The notes beneath the pieces were generated by a model. The model saw nothing but the letters and a program-made list of their open reading frames with translations. It ran no database searches and was not told where the DNA came from. This document shows positions 1-9,316 of a stretch of DNA of 64,000 nt, one piece after another (the stretch's first letter is position 1; the number at the start of each line of letters is the position of its first letter). Origin of the DNA: an uncultured Lachnospiraceae bacterium (lineage in GTDB: Bacteria > Bacillota > Clostridia > Lachnospirales > Lachnospiraceae). A program made the translations under genes and the position numbers. Where the stretch lies: contig CALWLI010000001.1 of assembly GCA_944381485.1 (NCBI GenBank), positions 1-64,000 on the forward strand. Reading direction: 5' to 3'.

Positions 1-53
1 CGTTTTTTTCGGTTTTTTGTTTTGAAGGTATGTCATCAACATACGACCGACAA

Positions 54-127
54 GCCTCAATAGCTCAGTTGGTTAGAGCATCTGACTGTTAATCAGGGGG
101 TCCCAGGTTCAAGTCCTGGTTGGGGCG
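54..127 (+). tRNA. tRNA-Asn (GTT)
   Basis: A full cloverleaf is visible. The 7-bp acceptor stem GCCTCAA pairs with TTGGGGC (one G-U), the D-stem is GCTC/GAGC, and the anticodon loop CTGTTAA gives anticodon GTT. The T-arm loop is TTCAAGT. The discriminator is G and CCA is not encoded. A terminator follows within 20 nt. Confidence 0.97.
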
Positions 128-144
128 CTAAATAATTTATGTAG

Positions 145-174
145 AGATTAAGTCCTTACTTAATCTTTTTTTTT
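145..174 (+). terminator. Terminator after tRNA-Asn
   Basis: The 9-bp stem AGATTAAGT/ACTTAATCT with loop CCTT is followed by an uninterrupted run of T. It closes the tRNA-Asn transcript before the acetyltransferase gene. Confidence 0.85.
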
Positions 175-195
175 GCAAAAAAACGGAGGTGGAGA

Positions 196-738
196 ATGGA
201 ATTAAAAGATGCTTTGAAAGCAGGGTATATCGGAGACCTTAAAAGACTTTATGATGAGGCTTTCCCTGATGATGAGAAGAAGCCTTTTGACTACATGCTT
301 AAACTTACTGATGCAGGAAAGATGGAGATGCTTGCGGTAGAGGAGGAGGGTAGATTTGCGGGACTTATCATTAATCTCCTCTGCAGTGACGATGTGGCTC
401 TCCTTGACTATTTTGCTGTGGATCCTTCTATGCGCTCTTTCGGAATAGGCGGAAGGGCTCTCAAGCTTCTTCTTGAGAAGTTTTCCGATAAAAAGCTCAT
501 ATTTGAGATAGAAAGGCCTGACAGTGCTCTTCCCGACACAGATATGAAAGCCAGAAGGAAGAGGTTTTATTTGAGAAACGGAGTTAAGGAGACAGGAGTC
601 TTTGCAAATGTTTATAATACCGACTTTGAGCTTTTGACTAACGACGGCAAGCTTAAGTACGATGAGTATGTAATGGCTTTGAGGGATGCCATGGGCGACA
701 GAGTCGATGAATTATTAAAGCCACGGGAATTATTCTAA
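196..738 (+). CDS. GNAT-family N-acetyltransferase
   Basis: This 180-residue protein looks like a single GNAT domain, which moves an acetyl group from acetyl-CoA to an amine. Residues about 70-95 hold the typical core: strand LLDYFAVDPSMRSFGIG followed by GGRALKLLLEK, which fits the acetyl-CoA pyrophosphate loop (R/Q-x-x-G-x-G/A). The start is set by GGAGGTGG just upstream of the ATG. It stands alone between a terminator and the ftsH promoter. The substrate cannot be told from sequence. A small-molecule or antibiotic acetylase and a protein acetylase are equally possible. Confidence 0.8.
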   Translation: MELKDALKAGYIGDLKRLYDEAFPDDEKKPFDYMLKLTDAGKMEMLAVEEEGRFAGLIINLLCSDDVALLDYFAVDPSMRSFGIGGRALKLLLEKFSDKKLIFEIERPDSALPDTDMKARRKRFYLRNGVKETGVFANVYNTDFELLTNDGKLKYDEYVMALRDAMGDRVDELLKPRELF

Positions 739-765
739 AACTTTTATTAAAAAAAAATATTTTTG

Positions 766-794
766 TTGAAGATTAAGGCCCTGAGTAATAAAAT
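766..794 (+). promoter_or_regulatory. Probable ftsH promoter
   Basis: TTGAAG and TAAAAT are separated by 17 nt, a good match to a vegetative sigma-A promoter. It lies about 130 nt before the ftsH start, leaving a structured leader. Confidence 0.5.
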
Positions 795-875
795 TCCTTT
801 GTCGGTGTTTTTCACAATTAAAACATAGTGATCAGATATCATTTAACTTAAAATCATATATGAAGGAGAGCCGAT

Positions 876-911
876 CCGGAAAAGATATGTACCAGATACC
901 TGCTTTTCCGG
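876..911 (+). other. Hairpin in the ftsH leader
   Basis: CCGGAAAAG pairs with CTTTTCCGG (9 bp, perfect) around an 18-nt loop, ending 15 nt before the ftsH ATG. No T-run follows, so it is not a terminator. It could protect the mRNA or tune ribosome access. Confidence 0.45.
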
Positions 912-926
912 CGGGAAAGTGAAGGA

Positions 927-2948
927 ATGAAAATTTTAAAAAGGAAAAAAGGCCCTGCTGTAAGCAAGGTCGGACTAGGGAACATTTTTGACGGCTTGGA
1001 CAATGATCAAGGAGTAAAAAACAATCAGAGCTCCGGAAACCGTCAGGGCCAGGGTAATCAGGGCGGCAATGGCCCTGCAGGTCAGAAGTCCCCTCTTATG
1101 TACTATACTGTTGCTGTGATAGTCATAATGCTGTTACTCAATTTTTTTGTGTATCCGGGACTTACAAAGAAGAATGTAGAGCAGGTAAACTACAATGAGT
1201 TTATAGAGGCTCTGGATAAGAGAGCTGTCGACGAGATAGAGCTCAATCAGGACAGCATAGCATTCACTCTTAAGGACCACAACAATGTTGTGTTTGAAAC
1301 AGGAAGGATCAACTATGACGGTGAAGTCGACAGGATGCTTGAGTCAGGAGCTGACTTTACTCAGGAGATACCGAAGTCTGTATCTCCCATAGTTCTTCTC
1401 ATTTACAACATGCTGCCCCTAATCATTTTCTTGGTTTTGGGATATTTTCTCTCGAAAAAGATGCAGAGCTCCATGGGCGGCGGTTTTGGCGGTATGCCCT
1501 TCGGCAAGTCAAATGCAAAGATATATCAGAAGGACACCACGGGAGTGACTTTCAAGGATGTTGCCGGTGAGGACGAAGCAAAAGAGCTTCTCACAGAGAT
1601 AGTTGACTTTTTGCACAGACCTGAAAAATATAAGTCCATAGGTGCAAAGATACCTAAGGGCGCCCTGCTTGTAGGACCTCCGGGAACAGGTAAGACTCTT
1701 CTTGCAAAGGCCGTTGCAGGTGAGGCCGACGTTCCCTTTTTCTCCATCTCAGGCTCAGAGTTTGTGGAGATGTTTGTGGGAATGGGCGCGGCTAAGGTGA
1801 GAGATCTTTTCAAACAGGCTGAGGACAAGGCACCATGCATAATATTTATAGATGAGATAGATGCCATAGGAAAGAAGAGAGGTGCAAACGGCATATCCGG
1901 AAACGACGAGAGAGAACAGACCCTAAACCAACTTCTCACGGAAATGGACGGATTTGACGGAACTAAGGGAGTTGTGGTGCTGGCGGCCACAAACCAGCCG
2001 GACGCCCTTGACCCTGCGCTTTTAAGACCCGGAAGATTTGACAGGAGGATACCTGTTGAGCTTCCCGACATGCAGGGAAGGGAAGACATACTCAGAGTCC
2101 ATGCAAAGGATGTCAAGATGTCCGGAAATGTTGATCTTTCTGCGATTGCAAAGGCCTGCCCCGGAGCCAGCGGAGCTGAGCTTGCAAACATCATAAATGA
2201 GGCTGCCTTAAGAGCCGTAAGAGCGGGAAGAGAGCGAGTGGTACAGTCAGACCTTGAGGAGAGCATAGAGGTTGTAATAGCAGGATATCAAAAGAAGAAC
2301 AAGGTGCTCTCGGACAAGGAGAAGCTCATCGTTGCCTACCATGAGGTTGGACACGCCCTTGTGGCTGCAAAGCAGACTGACTCGGCTCCGGTACACAAGA
2401 TCACCATAATCCCCAGGACTTCGGGAGCCCTCGGATATACTATGCAGGTGGATGACGACGGAAATCACTATCTTCTCAGCAAGGAAGAGCTTGAGAATAA
2501 GATAGCCACACTTACAGGAGGCCGTGCGGCAGAGGAGATAATATTTAAGACCTGCACAACAGGCGCCTCAAACGACATAGAGCAGGCCACAAAGATAGCC
2601 AGACAGATGATCATGAGGTATGGAATGAGCGAGGACTTCGACATGGTAGCCATGGAAAATGTGGGTAATCAGTATCTGGGAGGGGATGCCTCCATTGCCT
2701 GCTCGCCTGAGACCATGACGCTCATAGATAAAAAAGTGGTAGAGCTTGTTAAAAAGCAGCATGATAAGGCTGTAGCTATACTTAACGACAATATTATGAA
2801 GCTTCATGAGATAGTAAAGTATCTCTATGACAAGGAGACAATAACAGGCGAGGAGTTTATGGCTATACTTACTTCAGAGGAGAACACTCTTACAAAGAGC
2901 ACTGACGAGATAGAAAAAGACATAGCCCCTGACAAAACAGAGGAATAA
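927..2948 (+). CDS. ftsH: ATP-dependent zinc metalloprotease FtsH
   Basis: Membrane-anchored AAA+ protease that degrades misassembled membrane proteins and short-lived regulators. The 673 residues comprise a long Asn/Gln/Gly-rich cytosolic tail (about 1-55), TM1 (about 58-77), an extracytoplasmic domain, TM2 (about 152-175), and an AAA+ module with Walker A GPPGTGKT (250-257), Walker B IIFIDEID and the SRH. The M41 protease domain follows, with the zinc motif HEVGH at 472-476. The N-terminal tail before TM1 is longer than in most FtsH proteins, which begin almost at TM1. GAAGGA sits directly against this ATG, so an alternative start cannot be excluded, but no other in-frame start has a better site before TM1. 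Confidence 0.97.
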   Translation: MKILKRKKGPAVSKVGLGNIFDGLDNDQGVKNNQSSGNRQGQGNQGGNGPAGQKSPLMYYTVAVIVIMLLLNFFVYPGLTKKNVEQVNYNEFIEALDKRAVDEIELNQDSIAFTLKDHNNVVFETGRINYDGEVDRMLESGADFTQEIPKSVSPIVLLIYNMLPLIIFLVLGYFLSKKMQSSMGGGFGGMPFGKSNAKIYQKDTTGVTFKDVAGEDEAKELLTEIVDFLHRPEKYKSIGAKIPKGALLVGPPGTGKTLLAKAVAGEADVPFFSISGSEFVEMFVGMGAAKVRDLFKQAEDKAPCIIFIDEIDAIGKKRGANGISGNDEREQTLNQLLTEMDGFDGTKGVVVLAATNQPDALDPALLRPGRFDRRIPVELPDMQGREDILRVHAKDVKMSGNVDLSAIAKACPGASGAELANIINEAALRAVRAGRERVVQSDLEESIEVVIAGYQKKNKVLSDKEKLIVAYHEVGHALVAAKQTDSAPVHKITIIPRTSGALGYTMQVDDDGNHYLLSKEELENKIATLTGGRAAEEIIFKTCTTGASNDIEQATKIARQMIMRYGMSEDFDMVAMENVGNQYLGGDASIACSPETMTLIDKKVVELVKKQHDKAVAILNDNIMKLHEIVKYLYDKETITGEEFMAILTSEENTLTKSTDEIEKDIAPDKTEE

Positions 2949-2952
2949 ATAC

Positions 2953-2980
2953 TTGCTTTTAATGAAATTAGTGTTATAAT
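2953..2980 (+). promoter_or_regulatory. Promoter of the rimP-nusA-infB operon
   Basis: TTGCTT and a perfect TATAAT, 16 nt apart, lie just after the ftsH stop codon. This is the natural promoter for the translation-factor operon that follows. Confidence 0.6.
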
Positions 2981-3000
2981 AAATACGATATAACTGTTGT

Positions 3001-3032
3001 TTTGAGGAGTGGACGTAAGTTCACTCCTCAAA
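3001..3032 (+). other. Hairpin in the rimP operon leader
   Basis: An 11-bp perfect stem (TTTGAGGAGTG with CACTCCTCAAA) encloses a 10-nt loop. It starts about 20 nt after the promoter -10 box and has no T-run. It contains an AGGAG-like sequence on its 5' arm, which would be sequestered. It is a candidate 5' UTR control or stability element. Confidence 0.45.
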
Positions 3033-3065
3033 AATTTGTATTGTATTTTGCCGGATTGGAGAAAA

Positions 3066-3365
3066 ATGAAGGATTATTTGGAGAGAGTTGACGGATTTCT
3101 TATTCCCTTTCTTGATAAAGAGGGGTACATCCTTGTTAAGTCGGAGTTTGTCGAGGAGGAAGGCAATTTCTACCTCAGGGCATACATAGACTTTAAGGAG
3201 AAGGATGAGGAAAAGGGCGGCATATCCATCGATGACTGTGTGAAGGTCTCAAGATGGCTGGGGAAACGCCTTGACAAGGAGGATTTCATAAAGGAGGCAT
3301 ATACACTTGAAGTATGCTCTCCCGGCTTTTTGAACCCGGAGGAGTCCGACAAAAGCGAGGAGTAA
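3066..3365 (+). CDS. rimP: Ribosome maturation factor RimP, short form
   Basis: RimP helps assemble the 30S subunit. This copy has only 99 residues from the ATG after TTGGAGAAAA. It holds the N-terminal RimP domain (FLIPFLDKEGYILVKSEF, then DDCVKVSRWLGKRLD) and stops just after YTLEVCSPGF, the end of the conserved LEVSSPG motif. The usual C-terminal SH3-like domain of about 70 residues is absent and replaced by an acidic ESDKSEE tail. A longer reading from 3009 would start inside the leader hairpin and lacks a ribosome site. Position directly before nusA supports the identity. Confidence 0.82.
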   Translation: MKDYLERVDGFLIPFLDKEGYILVKSEFVEEEGNFYLRAYIDFKEKDEEKGGISIDDCVKVSRWLGKRLDKEDFIKEAYTLEVCSPGFLNPEESDKSEE

Positions 3366-3429
3366 GAGCTCGGATCCGATTTTATAAAAAATGAAAGGAA
3401 TTTGCCCATAAGGCGGAGGAAAAAGAAAA

Positions 3430-4656
3430 ATGAACACCGAATTGAAAGAAGCACTGCAATTACTGGGAAAGGAAAGGAACATTCCTGAGGAGGCATTACT
3501 TGAGGCCATTCAAAATTCACTTATGATAGCCTGCAAGAACCATTTCGGAAAGTCGGACAATATAATAGTAAACATTGATCCTGACACCTATGAGTACAAG
3601 ATACTTCAGCAGAAGGAAGTGGTTGAGACTGTTGAGGATCCCGTGCTGCAGATAAACCTTGCTGATGCCAGAATGATCGAGCCTAAAGCAGAGCTTGGAG
3701 ATGTCATAAATATCGAGATAGATTCAAGAAAATTCGGACGTATAGCTACCCAGAACGCAAAGGGAGTTATAGTCCAGAAGATCAAGGAAGAAGAGAGAAA
3801 TTCCGTATACAACGAATTTGCAGCTCATGAGCACGGCATAATGACAGGAATAGTTCAGAGATTTTTGGGTAAAAACATCTCTATAAATCTTGGACAGGCT
3901 GATGCCATACTTGCCGAGAGCGAGCAGGTAAAGACGGAGAGCTACAGGCCCCAGCAGAGGCTCAAGGTATATGTCCTTGAAGTGAAGAACAATCCCAGAG
4001 GACCCAGGATATCAGTTTCAAGGACCCATCCCGATCTTGTCAGATGTCTTTTTGAGCAGGAGGTATCAGAGGTTAAGGACGGAACAGTAGAGATAAAGGC
4101 CATAGCCAGAGAGGCCGGCTCAAGGACAAAGATGGCGGTGCTCTCGAACGATGAGAATGTAGATCCCGTAGGAGCCTGCGTCGGAGTAAACGGAGTCAGA
4201 GTAAACGCCGTAGTGGATGAGCTGTACGGAGAAAAGATAGATATTATAAACTGGGATGACAATCCTGCATATCTTATAGAGAACGCTTTGAGCCCCGCAA
4301 AGGTAATATGCGTAGTTGCCGACGAGGATAATAAGGAGGCAAAGGTAATAGTCCCTGATTTCCAGCTCTCACTTGCTATAGGTAAAGAGGGACAGAATGC
4401 CAGACTTGCGGCGAAGCTTACAGGATACAAGATAGACATAAAGTCCGAGACCCAGGCACAGGAATCAGGATTATTTGAGGAGCTGGGAATGGAGGTCCCT
4501 CAGTCCGGAGAAGAGGATGAATATTACGCAGAGATCCTGGCGGACAAGATGGGCGGAGTGATCGAAGACGAAGAGTATGATGCCGATGAGGCGGAGGAGA
4601 CTTCGGATGAGGCACAATACGGAGAAACTGAAAACGGAAATGAAGACGAAGAGTAA
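3430..4656 (+). CDS. nusA: Transcription termination/antitermination factor NusA
   Basis: RNA-polymerase-binding factor controlling pausing, termination and antitermination. The 408 residues show the NusA N-terminal domain (1-125), an S1 domain around 130-200, and two KH domains around 205-345, with VGACVGVNGVRVNAVVDEL in KH1 and SLAIGKEGQNARLAAKLTG in KH2. An acidic tail of about 50 residues, rich in Glu/Asp, follows. The start is set by GGCGGAGGAAAAAG upstream. The last 17 nt overlap the ylxR start, indicating coupled translation. Confidence 0.97.
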   Translation: MNTELKEALQLLGKERNIPEEALLEAIQNSLMIACKNHFGKSDNIIVNIDPDTYEYKILQQKEVVETVEDPVLQINLADARMIEPKAELGDVINIEIDSRKFGRIATQNAKGVIVQKIKEEERNSVYNEFAAHEHGIMTGIVQRFLGKNISINLGQADAILAESEQVKTESYRPQQRLKVYVLEVKNNPRGPRISVSRTHPDLVRCLFEQEVSEVKDGTVEIKAIAREAGSRTKMAVLSNDENVDPVGACVGVNGVRVNAVVDELYGEKIDIINWDDNPAYLIENALSPAKVICVVADEDNKEAKVIVPDFQLSLAIGKEGQNARLAAKLTGYKIDIKSETQAQESGLFEELGMEVPQSGEEDEYYAEILADKMGGVIEDEEYDADEAEETSDEAQYGETENGNEDEE

Positions 4657-4957
4657 TGGTGGAAGCATTAAAGCCAATAAGCATGTACCTCAAAGGACCT
4701 GCATAGGGTGCAGAAAGTCAAAGGATAAATCCGAGCTCTTAAGAATAGTCTGCGGCGAGGACGGCTCTGTGACAGTTGACGAGAGCATGAAAGCTCCCGG
4801 AAGAGGAGCATATATATGCAAGGATATGAGCTGCTTTGACAGGGCGGTGAAGACAAAGGCCATTGAAAGAGCACTTAAGCTTACTGCGGGAAAAACGGAT
4901 ACAAAAGACCTTAGGGCCCTGATCGAAGCCCGGATCGAGGTAAATGCGGAAAGCTGA
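4640..4957 (+). CDS. rnpM: YlxR family RNA-binding protein (RnpM)
   Basis: YlxR proteins bind RNA; the family was recently linked to modulation of RNase P. The diagnostic motifs are present: RTCIGCRKSKDKSELLRIV and the GRGAYIC loop, followed by a helical tail. The ATG chosen overlaps the nusA end by 17 nt and gives 105 residues, close to family length; a longer reading from 4577 adds an Arg-rich artefact from the acidic nusA tail in another frame. The gene lies in its conserved place between nusA and ylxQ. Confidence 0.9.
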   Translation: MKTKSNGGSIKANKHVPQRTCIGCRKSKDKSELLRIVCGEDGSVTVDESMKAPGRGAYICKDMSCFDRAVKTKAIERALKLTAGKTDTKDLRALIEARIEVNAES

Positions 4958-4981
4958 TTTAAAGAGGAAACAGATTTTTAT

Positions 4982-5320
4982 ATGAATGATATTGAAAGAA
5001 AAAGACTTTACGGCCTCATAGGCATTTGCGCAAAGGCCGGCAAGATACGCTCGGGAGAATTCAGCACCGAGAAGTCCGTGAAGAGCGGTAAGGCAAAGCT
5101 TGTCATAGTGGCAAACGATGCCTCCGAAAAGACAAAAAAAAGGTTCTCTGATATGGCGGAGTTCAGGCAGATACCTTTTAACGCGGATCTGTGCGACAAG
5201 GACACCTTGGGCCATATAATCGGAAGGGAATTCAGAGCATCTCTGGCGGTCGAGGACGCAGGGCTTGCCAAGAATATATTATCACTGATAAATGGAGGGA
5301 ATGAGAATGGGAACAGATAA
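4982..5320 (+). CDS. ylxQ: YlxQ, L7Ae-family ribosome-associated protein
   Basis: This 112-residue protein is a single L7Ae/L30e fold that binds kink-turn RNA. Characteristic features are [20 protein letters not shown] near the N terminus and [17 protein letters not shown] in the middle. AAAGAGGAAACAG precedes the ATG. The 3' end overlaps the chosen infB start by 14 nt. The gene belongs to the nusA-infB operon. Confidence 0.92.
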   Translation: MNDIERKRLYGLIGICAKAGKIRSGEFSTEKSVKSGKAKLVIVANDASEKTKKRFSDMAEFRQIPFNADLCDKDTLGHIIGREFRASLAVEDAGLAKNILSLINGGNENGNR

Positions 5321-7883
5321 GAATGAAGATATAAAAAAGCCTCAGGGAACTGACGGCCAGGCCAAGGCACCTGCAAAAAAGAAGCTCAGCGTAGTTTTCC
5401 GTTCTCAAAACTCACAGAGTATGAAGGAGCTGCCCAGAGGACTCAGAAAGGCTGTATCTCAGGACGGAGCGCAGAAGAGCCCTGCACAGGGAAAAGAGCC
5501 TGTAAAGAAAGGACCCAGGCCACTTCCACCCGGAACGAAGCCTGTGAAGCCTGCTGTATTCGGAGAGGAAAAGCCCGCGGAAAAGAGGACTGAGGGAGTA
5601 AGAAGAAACAATGCTGAGGGCCCTAAGAAAAACCGCGAAGGCATGAGACAGGAGGGAAGCGCAGAGAATTCCAAGCCCCGCTTCGAGGATAGAGACAAAG
5701 GCGATCGCTTCAGGTTTAAGAACAGAAACGAGGGAGAAAGGCCTGAGAGGAGCGAGAGAACCGAAAGGGGAGACAGAACTCAGGGCCAGGGAGACAGATT
5801 CCGCCATAACAGGAACTCAGGAGATCAGTTTGAGGACAACTCAAAGAGACAGGCAGGGGGACAGAAGCCCGATGCCAAGAACAGAGATCGCAGAAGGGGA
5901 GGAAAGCCTGCAACAGGAGAGAACTCTGCCGCCTTTGATGAGCCTGCATCAAAGCCCTCGTCAGGAAGAAATAAGAATGCTCATGTAAATGACAAGAAGC
6001 AGCGTGATAAGAAGGATAAGTATAAGGACGATATAAGTGATGTAAGGCTTCAGAAGCCCGGCAAGGGGGCATTTATCAAGCCCGAGCCGAAGAAGGAGAA
6101 GCCGGAGGATGACATCAAAGTGATCATTCTTCCTGAAAGCCTCACAATAAGAGAGCTTGCCGATAAACTCAAGATCCAGCCCTCTATAATAGTTAAGAAG
6201 CTGTTCCTTCAGGGAAAGATGGTGACACCTAATACCGACCTCAGCTATGAGGAGGCCGAAGAGATAGCTATGGAATATGATATCCTCTGTGAGAAGGAAG
6301 AGAAGGTGGATGTCATAGCCGAGATCCTCAAGGAAGATGAGGAGAATGAGAAGGACATGGTGCCCAGAAGCCCGGTAGTATGTGTAATGGGTCACGTTGA
6401 CCACGGTAAGACCTCCTTGCTTGACGCAATAAGACAGACAAACGTCACAGCAAAGGAAGCAGGAGGAATAACTCAGCATATAGGAGCCTCAGTAGTCAGA
6501 GTGGGAGACAGGAAAATAACCTTCCTTGATACTCCCGGACACGAGGCCTTTACAGCAATGAGACTAAGAGGCGCCCAGTCAACAGATATAGCCATACTTG
6601 TTGTGGCTGCCGATGACGGAGTTAAGCCTCAGACCATAGAAGCCATAAACCATGCCAAGGCTGCAGGAGTTGAGATAGTTGTAGCCATCAACAAGATAGA
6701 TAAGCCGGCGGCAAACATAGACAGAGTCAAGCAGGAGCTGGCTGAGCAGGGCCTTATCTCCGAGGATTGGGGAGGCTCTGTGACCATGGTGCCGGTATCC
6801 GCAAAGAGCAAGGAGGGTATAGCTGATCTCCTTGACATGGTACTCCTTGAGGCGGATGTACTGGAGCTCAAGGCAAATCCCAACAGAAAAGCAAGGGGTA
6901 TAGTCATAGAGGCCGAGCTGGATAAGGGACGCGGTCCTGTTGCCACAGTCCTTGTGCAGAAGGGAACCTTAAAGGTCGGTGACAATGTAGCCGCAGGAGC
7001 ATCCTACGGCAAGGTCCGTGCGATGATAGACGACAAGGGAAACAGGGTGAAGAAAGCGGGACCCTCCACACCTGTGGAGATACTGGGCTTAAACGATGTT
7101 CCCAACGCAGGAGAGATATTCATGGGCTGCGACAACGAGAAGGACGCAAGAAATATTGCGGAGACCTTCATCTCCGAGAACAAGAATAAGCTTCTTGAGG
7201 AGACAAAGCAGAAGATGAATCTTGATGATCTCTTCGACCAGATAAAGGCGGGAAATGTTAAGGAGCTTCCTATAATCGTAAAGGCGGATGTACAGGGCTC
7301 TGTGGAGGCTGTAAAGCAGTCTCTCTATAAGCTCTCCAACGACGAGGTGGCTGTAAATGTGATTCACTCCGGAGTGGGAGCCATAAACGAGTCCGATGTA
7401 AACCTGGCCTCAGCTTCAAATGCTATAATCATAGGCTTTAATATAAAGCCTGATGCGACAGCAAAGGGAATTGCGGAGCAGGAAAAGGTAGACATAAGGC
7501 TTTACAAGGTCATCTACCAGGCAATAGAGGACATAGAGGCGGCTCTGACAGGAATGCTGGCTCCTGTCTACGAGGAGAAGGTAATAGGACATGCCATTGT
7601 AAGACAGCTGTTTAAGGCATCAGGTGTGGGAACTATTGCAGGATCTTATGTGACAGACGGACTGGTAGAGAGAGGAGCAAGTGCAAGGATATTCAGAGGC
7701 AAGGACAAGCTCTTCGAGGGACCTATAGCATCTGTGAAGAGATTCAAGGACGATGTCAAGGAAGTAAAGACAGGCTACGAGTGCGGACTGGTATTTGAAG
7801 GATTCTCCGATCTTGCAGAGGATGACAATATTGAGGTCTTCAAGATGGTGGAGGTTCCCAGGACCATGAAAAGCAAGAATTGA
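5307..7883 (+). CDS. infB: Translation initiation factor IF-2
   Basis: GTPase that places initiator tRNA on the 30S subunit and promotes subunit joining. The first 270 or so residues are a low-complexity Arg/Lys/Glu/Asn-rich linker. An IF2N domain ([20 protein letters not shown]) follows, then the G domain with [17 protein letters not shown] and NKID, and the C-terminal beta-barrels and initiator-tRNA-binding domain. Three ATGs compete (5292, 5301, 5307). GGAGGG at 5294-5299 is 7 nt before 5307, which decides the start. The protein has 858 residues, within the range for linker-rich IF-2. Confidence 0.96.
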   Translation: MGTDKNEDIKKPQGTDGQAKAPAKKKLSVVFRSQNSQSMKELPRGLRKAVSQDGAQKSPAQGKEPVKKGPRPLPPGTKPVKPAVFGEEKPAEKRTEGVRRNNAEGPKKNREGMRQEGSAENSKPRFEDRDKGDRFRFKNRNEGERPERSERTERGDRTQGQGDRFRHNRNSGDQFEDNSKRQAGGQKPDAKNRDRRRGGKPATGENSAAFDEPASKPSSGRNKNAHVNDKKQRDKKDKYKDDISDVRLQKPGKGAFIKPEPKKEKPEDDIKVIILPESLTIRELADKLKIQPSIIVKKLFLQGKMVTPNTDLSYEEAEEIAMEYDILCEKEEKVDVIAEILKEDEENEKDMVPRSPVVCVMGHVDHGKTSLLDAIRQTNVTAKEAGGITQHIGASVVRVGDRKITFLDTPGHEAFTAMRLRGAQSTDIAILVVAADDGVKPQTIEAINHAKAAGVEIVVAINKIDKPAANIDRVKQELAEQGLISEDWGGSVTMVPVSAKSKEGIADLLDMVLLEADVLELKANPNRKARGIVIEAELDKGRGPVATVLVQKGTLKVGDNVAAGASYGKVRAMIDDKGNRVKKAGPSTPVEILGLNDVPNAGEIFMGCDNEKDARNIAETFISENKNKLLEETKQKMNLDDLFDQIKAGNVKELPIIVKADVQGSVEAVKQSLYKLSNDEVAVNVIHSGVGAINESDVNLASASNAIIIGFNIKPDATAKGIAEQEKVDIRLYKVIYQAIEDIEAALTGMLAPVYEEKVIGHAIVRQLFKASGVGTIAGSYVTDGLVERGASARIFRGKDKLFEGPIASVKRFKDDVKEVKTGYECGLVFEGFSDLAEDDNIEVFKMVEVPRTMKSKN

Positions 7884-7904
7884 TAGATAAAGAAAAGATA
7901 CCCT

Positions 7905-7931
7905 AAGGCAGCATGGAAGACCGGCTGCCTT
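7905..7931 (+). other. Intercistronic hairpin between infB and rbfA
   Basis: AAGGCAGC pairs with GCTGCCTT around an 11-nt loop. No T-run follows, so it looks like an mRNA processing or stability element, not a terminator. Confidence 0.4.
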
Positions 7932-7961
7932 ATCGGCTGTTAAAATACAAAAGGAAAAGAC

Positions 7962-8363
7962 ATGAAAAAGGGAAGTATAAAAAACAACAGAATAAACGGG
8001 GAGGTCATGAGAGAACTCTCCCTTATAATAAGAGACGAGGTAAAGGATCCCAGAATAGATCCCCTTATGAGTATAACCCATGTGGAGGTGACGCCCGATC
8101 TTCAGTTCTGCAAGTGCTTTGTGTCTACTCTCGGTGGGGATGAGTCCCTGAAGAAGACGGTGGAAGGCCTTAAGAATGCGGAGGGGTATATAAGAAGGGA
8201 ATTGGCTCACAGAGTCAATCTCAGAAAAACACCCATAATCCAGTTTATCGCCGACAAGAGCATTGAGTACGGAGTCAACATGAGCCATATGATCGATGTA
8301 GTGGCCATGGAGGACGAGATGAAGAAAAACAGGGCGGAGAATGAAGATGAGGGAGAGATTTAA
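7962..8363 (+). CDS. rbfA: Ribosome-binding factor A
   Basis: 30S maturation factor with a single KH-like fold. The 133 residues show the family pattern NNRINGEVMRELSLIIRDEV, DPLMSITHVEVTPDLQFCKC and LRKTPIIQFIADKSIEYG. The start follows AAGGAAAAG. Its 3' end overlaps nrnA by 17 nt. The short acidic C-terminal tail is normal for the family. Confidence 0.95.
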   Translation: MKKGSIKNNRINGEVMRELSLIIRDEVKDPRIDPLMSITHVEVTPDLQFCKCFVSTLGGDESLKKTVEGLKNAEGYIRRELAHRVNLRKTPIIQFIADKSIEYGVNMSHMIDVVAMEDEMKKNRAENEDEGEI

Positions 8364-9315
8364 TGAGCTCATAAGAGCTTCGGAAAGCATATGCATACTG
8401 GGACACATAAGCCCTGACGGAGATTGCGCCGGATCAACCCTGGGAGTTTTCAACTATATAAGCTGCCTCTGCGAAAAAGAAGGCTTGAAAAAGAATGTAA
8501 AGGTATACCTTGAAGAGCTTTCCGAGAAGTTTTCATATCTCAAGGGCTACGAGCTTATATCCCATGACCCGGAGGAAAAAATAAACTACGACCTTGCCAT
8601 AGTATGCGACTGCGGAGATTTTGCGAGAATGGGCAAATTTATGCGCTATGCCAAGGAAGCCAAGGGGATATTTTGCGCGGATCATCATATTACAAACACA
8701 GGCTTCGGAGACAGCTTTGTCATAAAGCCTGAGGCTTCTTCCACCTGCGAAGTGGTTTACGATCTCTTCCTCAAGGAATATGTGGACAAAAATGCGGCTG
8801 AGTGCATATATACAGGTATAGTACATGACACGGGAGTCTTCAGATATTCATGTACTTCAGCTCATACTATGGAAATTGCCGGAGAGTGCATGTCTCTGGG
8901 AATAGATTTCGGGAGTATTATAGATGACAGCTTTTTTGCCATGACTTACTCACAGAAGCAGATACTCGGCAGGGCACTTATGGAGAGCCGGATATCGGAG
9001 GACGGGAAGATAGTTTATTCCGCTATAGGCTCAGGCATAATGAAGCTCTACGGTGTGAGCAAAAAAGATATGGACGGCATAATAGATGAGCTGCGCACGA
9101 CAAAGGGAGCTCTATGCGCTGTTTTCATGTATCAAATGATAACAGGACAGTACAAGATAAGCCTCAGATCCAACACGGATGAGCTGGACGTCAGCAAGGT
9201 AGCGGCCTGCTTTGGTGGCGGCGGACATGTGAGGGCTGCAGGATGCTCCCTGTCAGGCAATCCGGAGGATATAGTAAAAAAGCTGACAGAAAAAATAAGG
9301 CTTCAGATAGGATAA
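8347..9315 (+). CDS. nrnA: DHH-family oligoribonuclease / pAp phosphatase NrnA
   Basis: NrnA hydrolyses short RNA oligomers and 3'-phosphoadenosine 5'-phosphate with a two-metal centre. DHH motifs are present in order: ILGHISPDGDC (about 18-28), a CDCGD motif near 83-87, DHHITN about 109-114, and the DHHA1 C-terminal GGGHVRAAG. GGAG at 8336-8339 is 7 nt from the ATG at 8347 but only 1 nt from the ATG at 8341, so the former is chosen (322 residues). It overlaps rbfA and is followed 1 nt later by truB-ribF. Confidence 0.92.
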   Translation: MRERFNELIRASESICILGHISPDGDCAGSTLGVFNYISCLCEKEGLKKNVKVYLEELSEKFSYLKGYELISHDPEEKINYDLAIVCDCGDFARMGKFMRYAKEAKGIFCADHHITNTGFGDSFVIKPEASSTCEVVYDLFLKEYVDKNAAECIYTGIVHDTGVFRYSCTSAHTMEIAGECMSLGIDFGSIIDDSFFAMTYSQKQILGRALMESRISEDGKIVYSAIGSGIMKLYGVSKKDMDGIIDELRTTKGALCAVFMYQMITGQYKISLRSNTDELDVSKVAACFGGGGHVRAAGCSLSGNPEDIVKKLTEKIRLQIG

Positions 9316-9316
9316 G

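Noticed and set aside
1526..2266. 246-residue minus-strand reading opposite ftsH
   Set aside because: It lies fully within a gene with complete AAA+ and M41 motifs and shows no ribosome site or family likeness.
7913..8143. 76-residue reading overlapping rbfA
   Set aside because: It overlaps rbfA in another frame, is Arg/Lys-rich without motif, and starts in the intercistronic hairpin.
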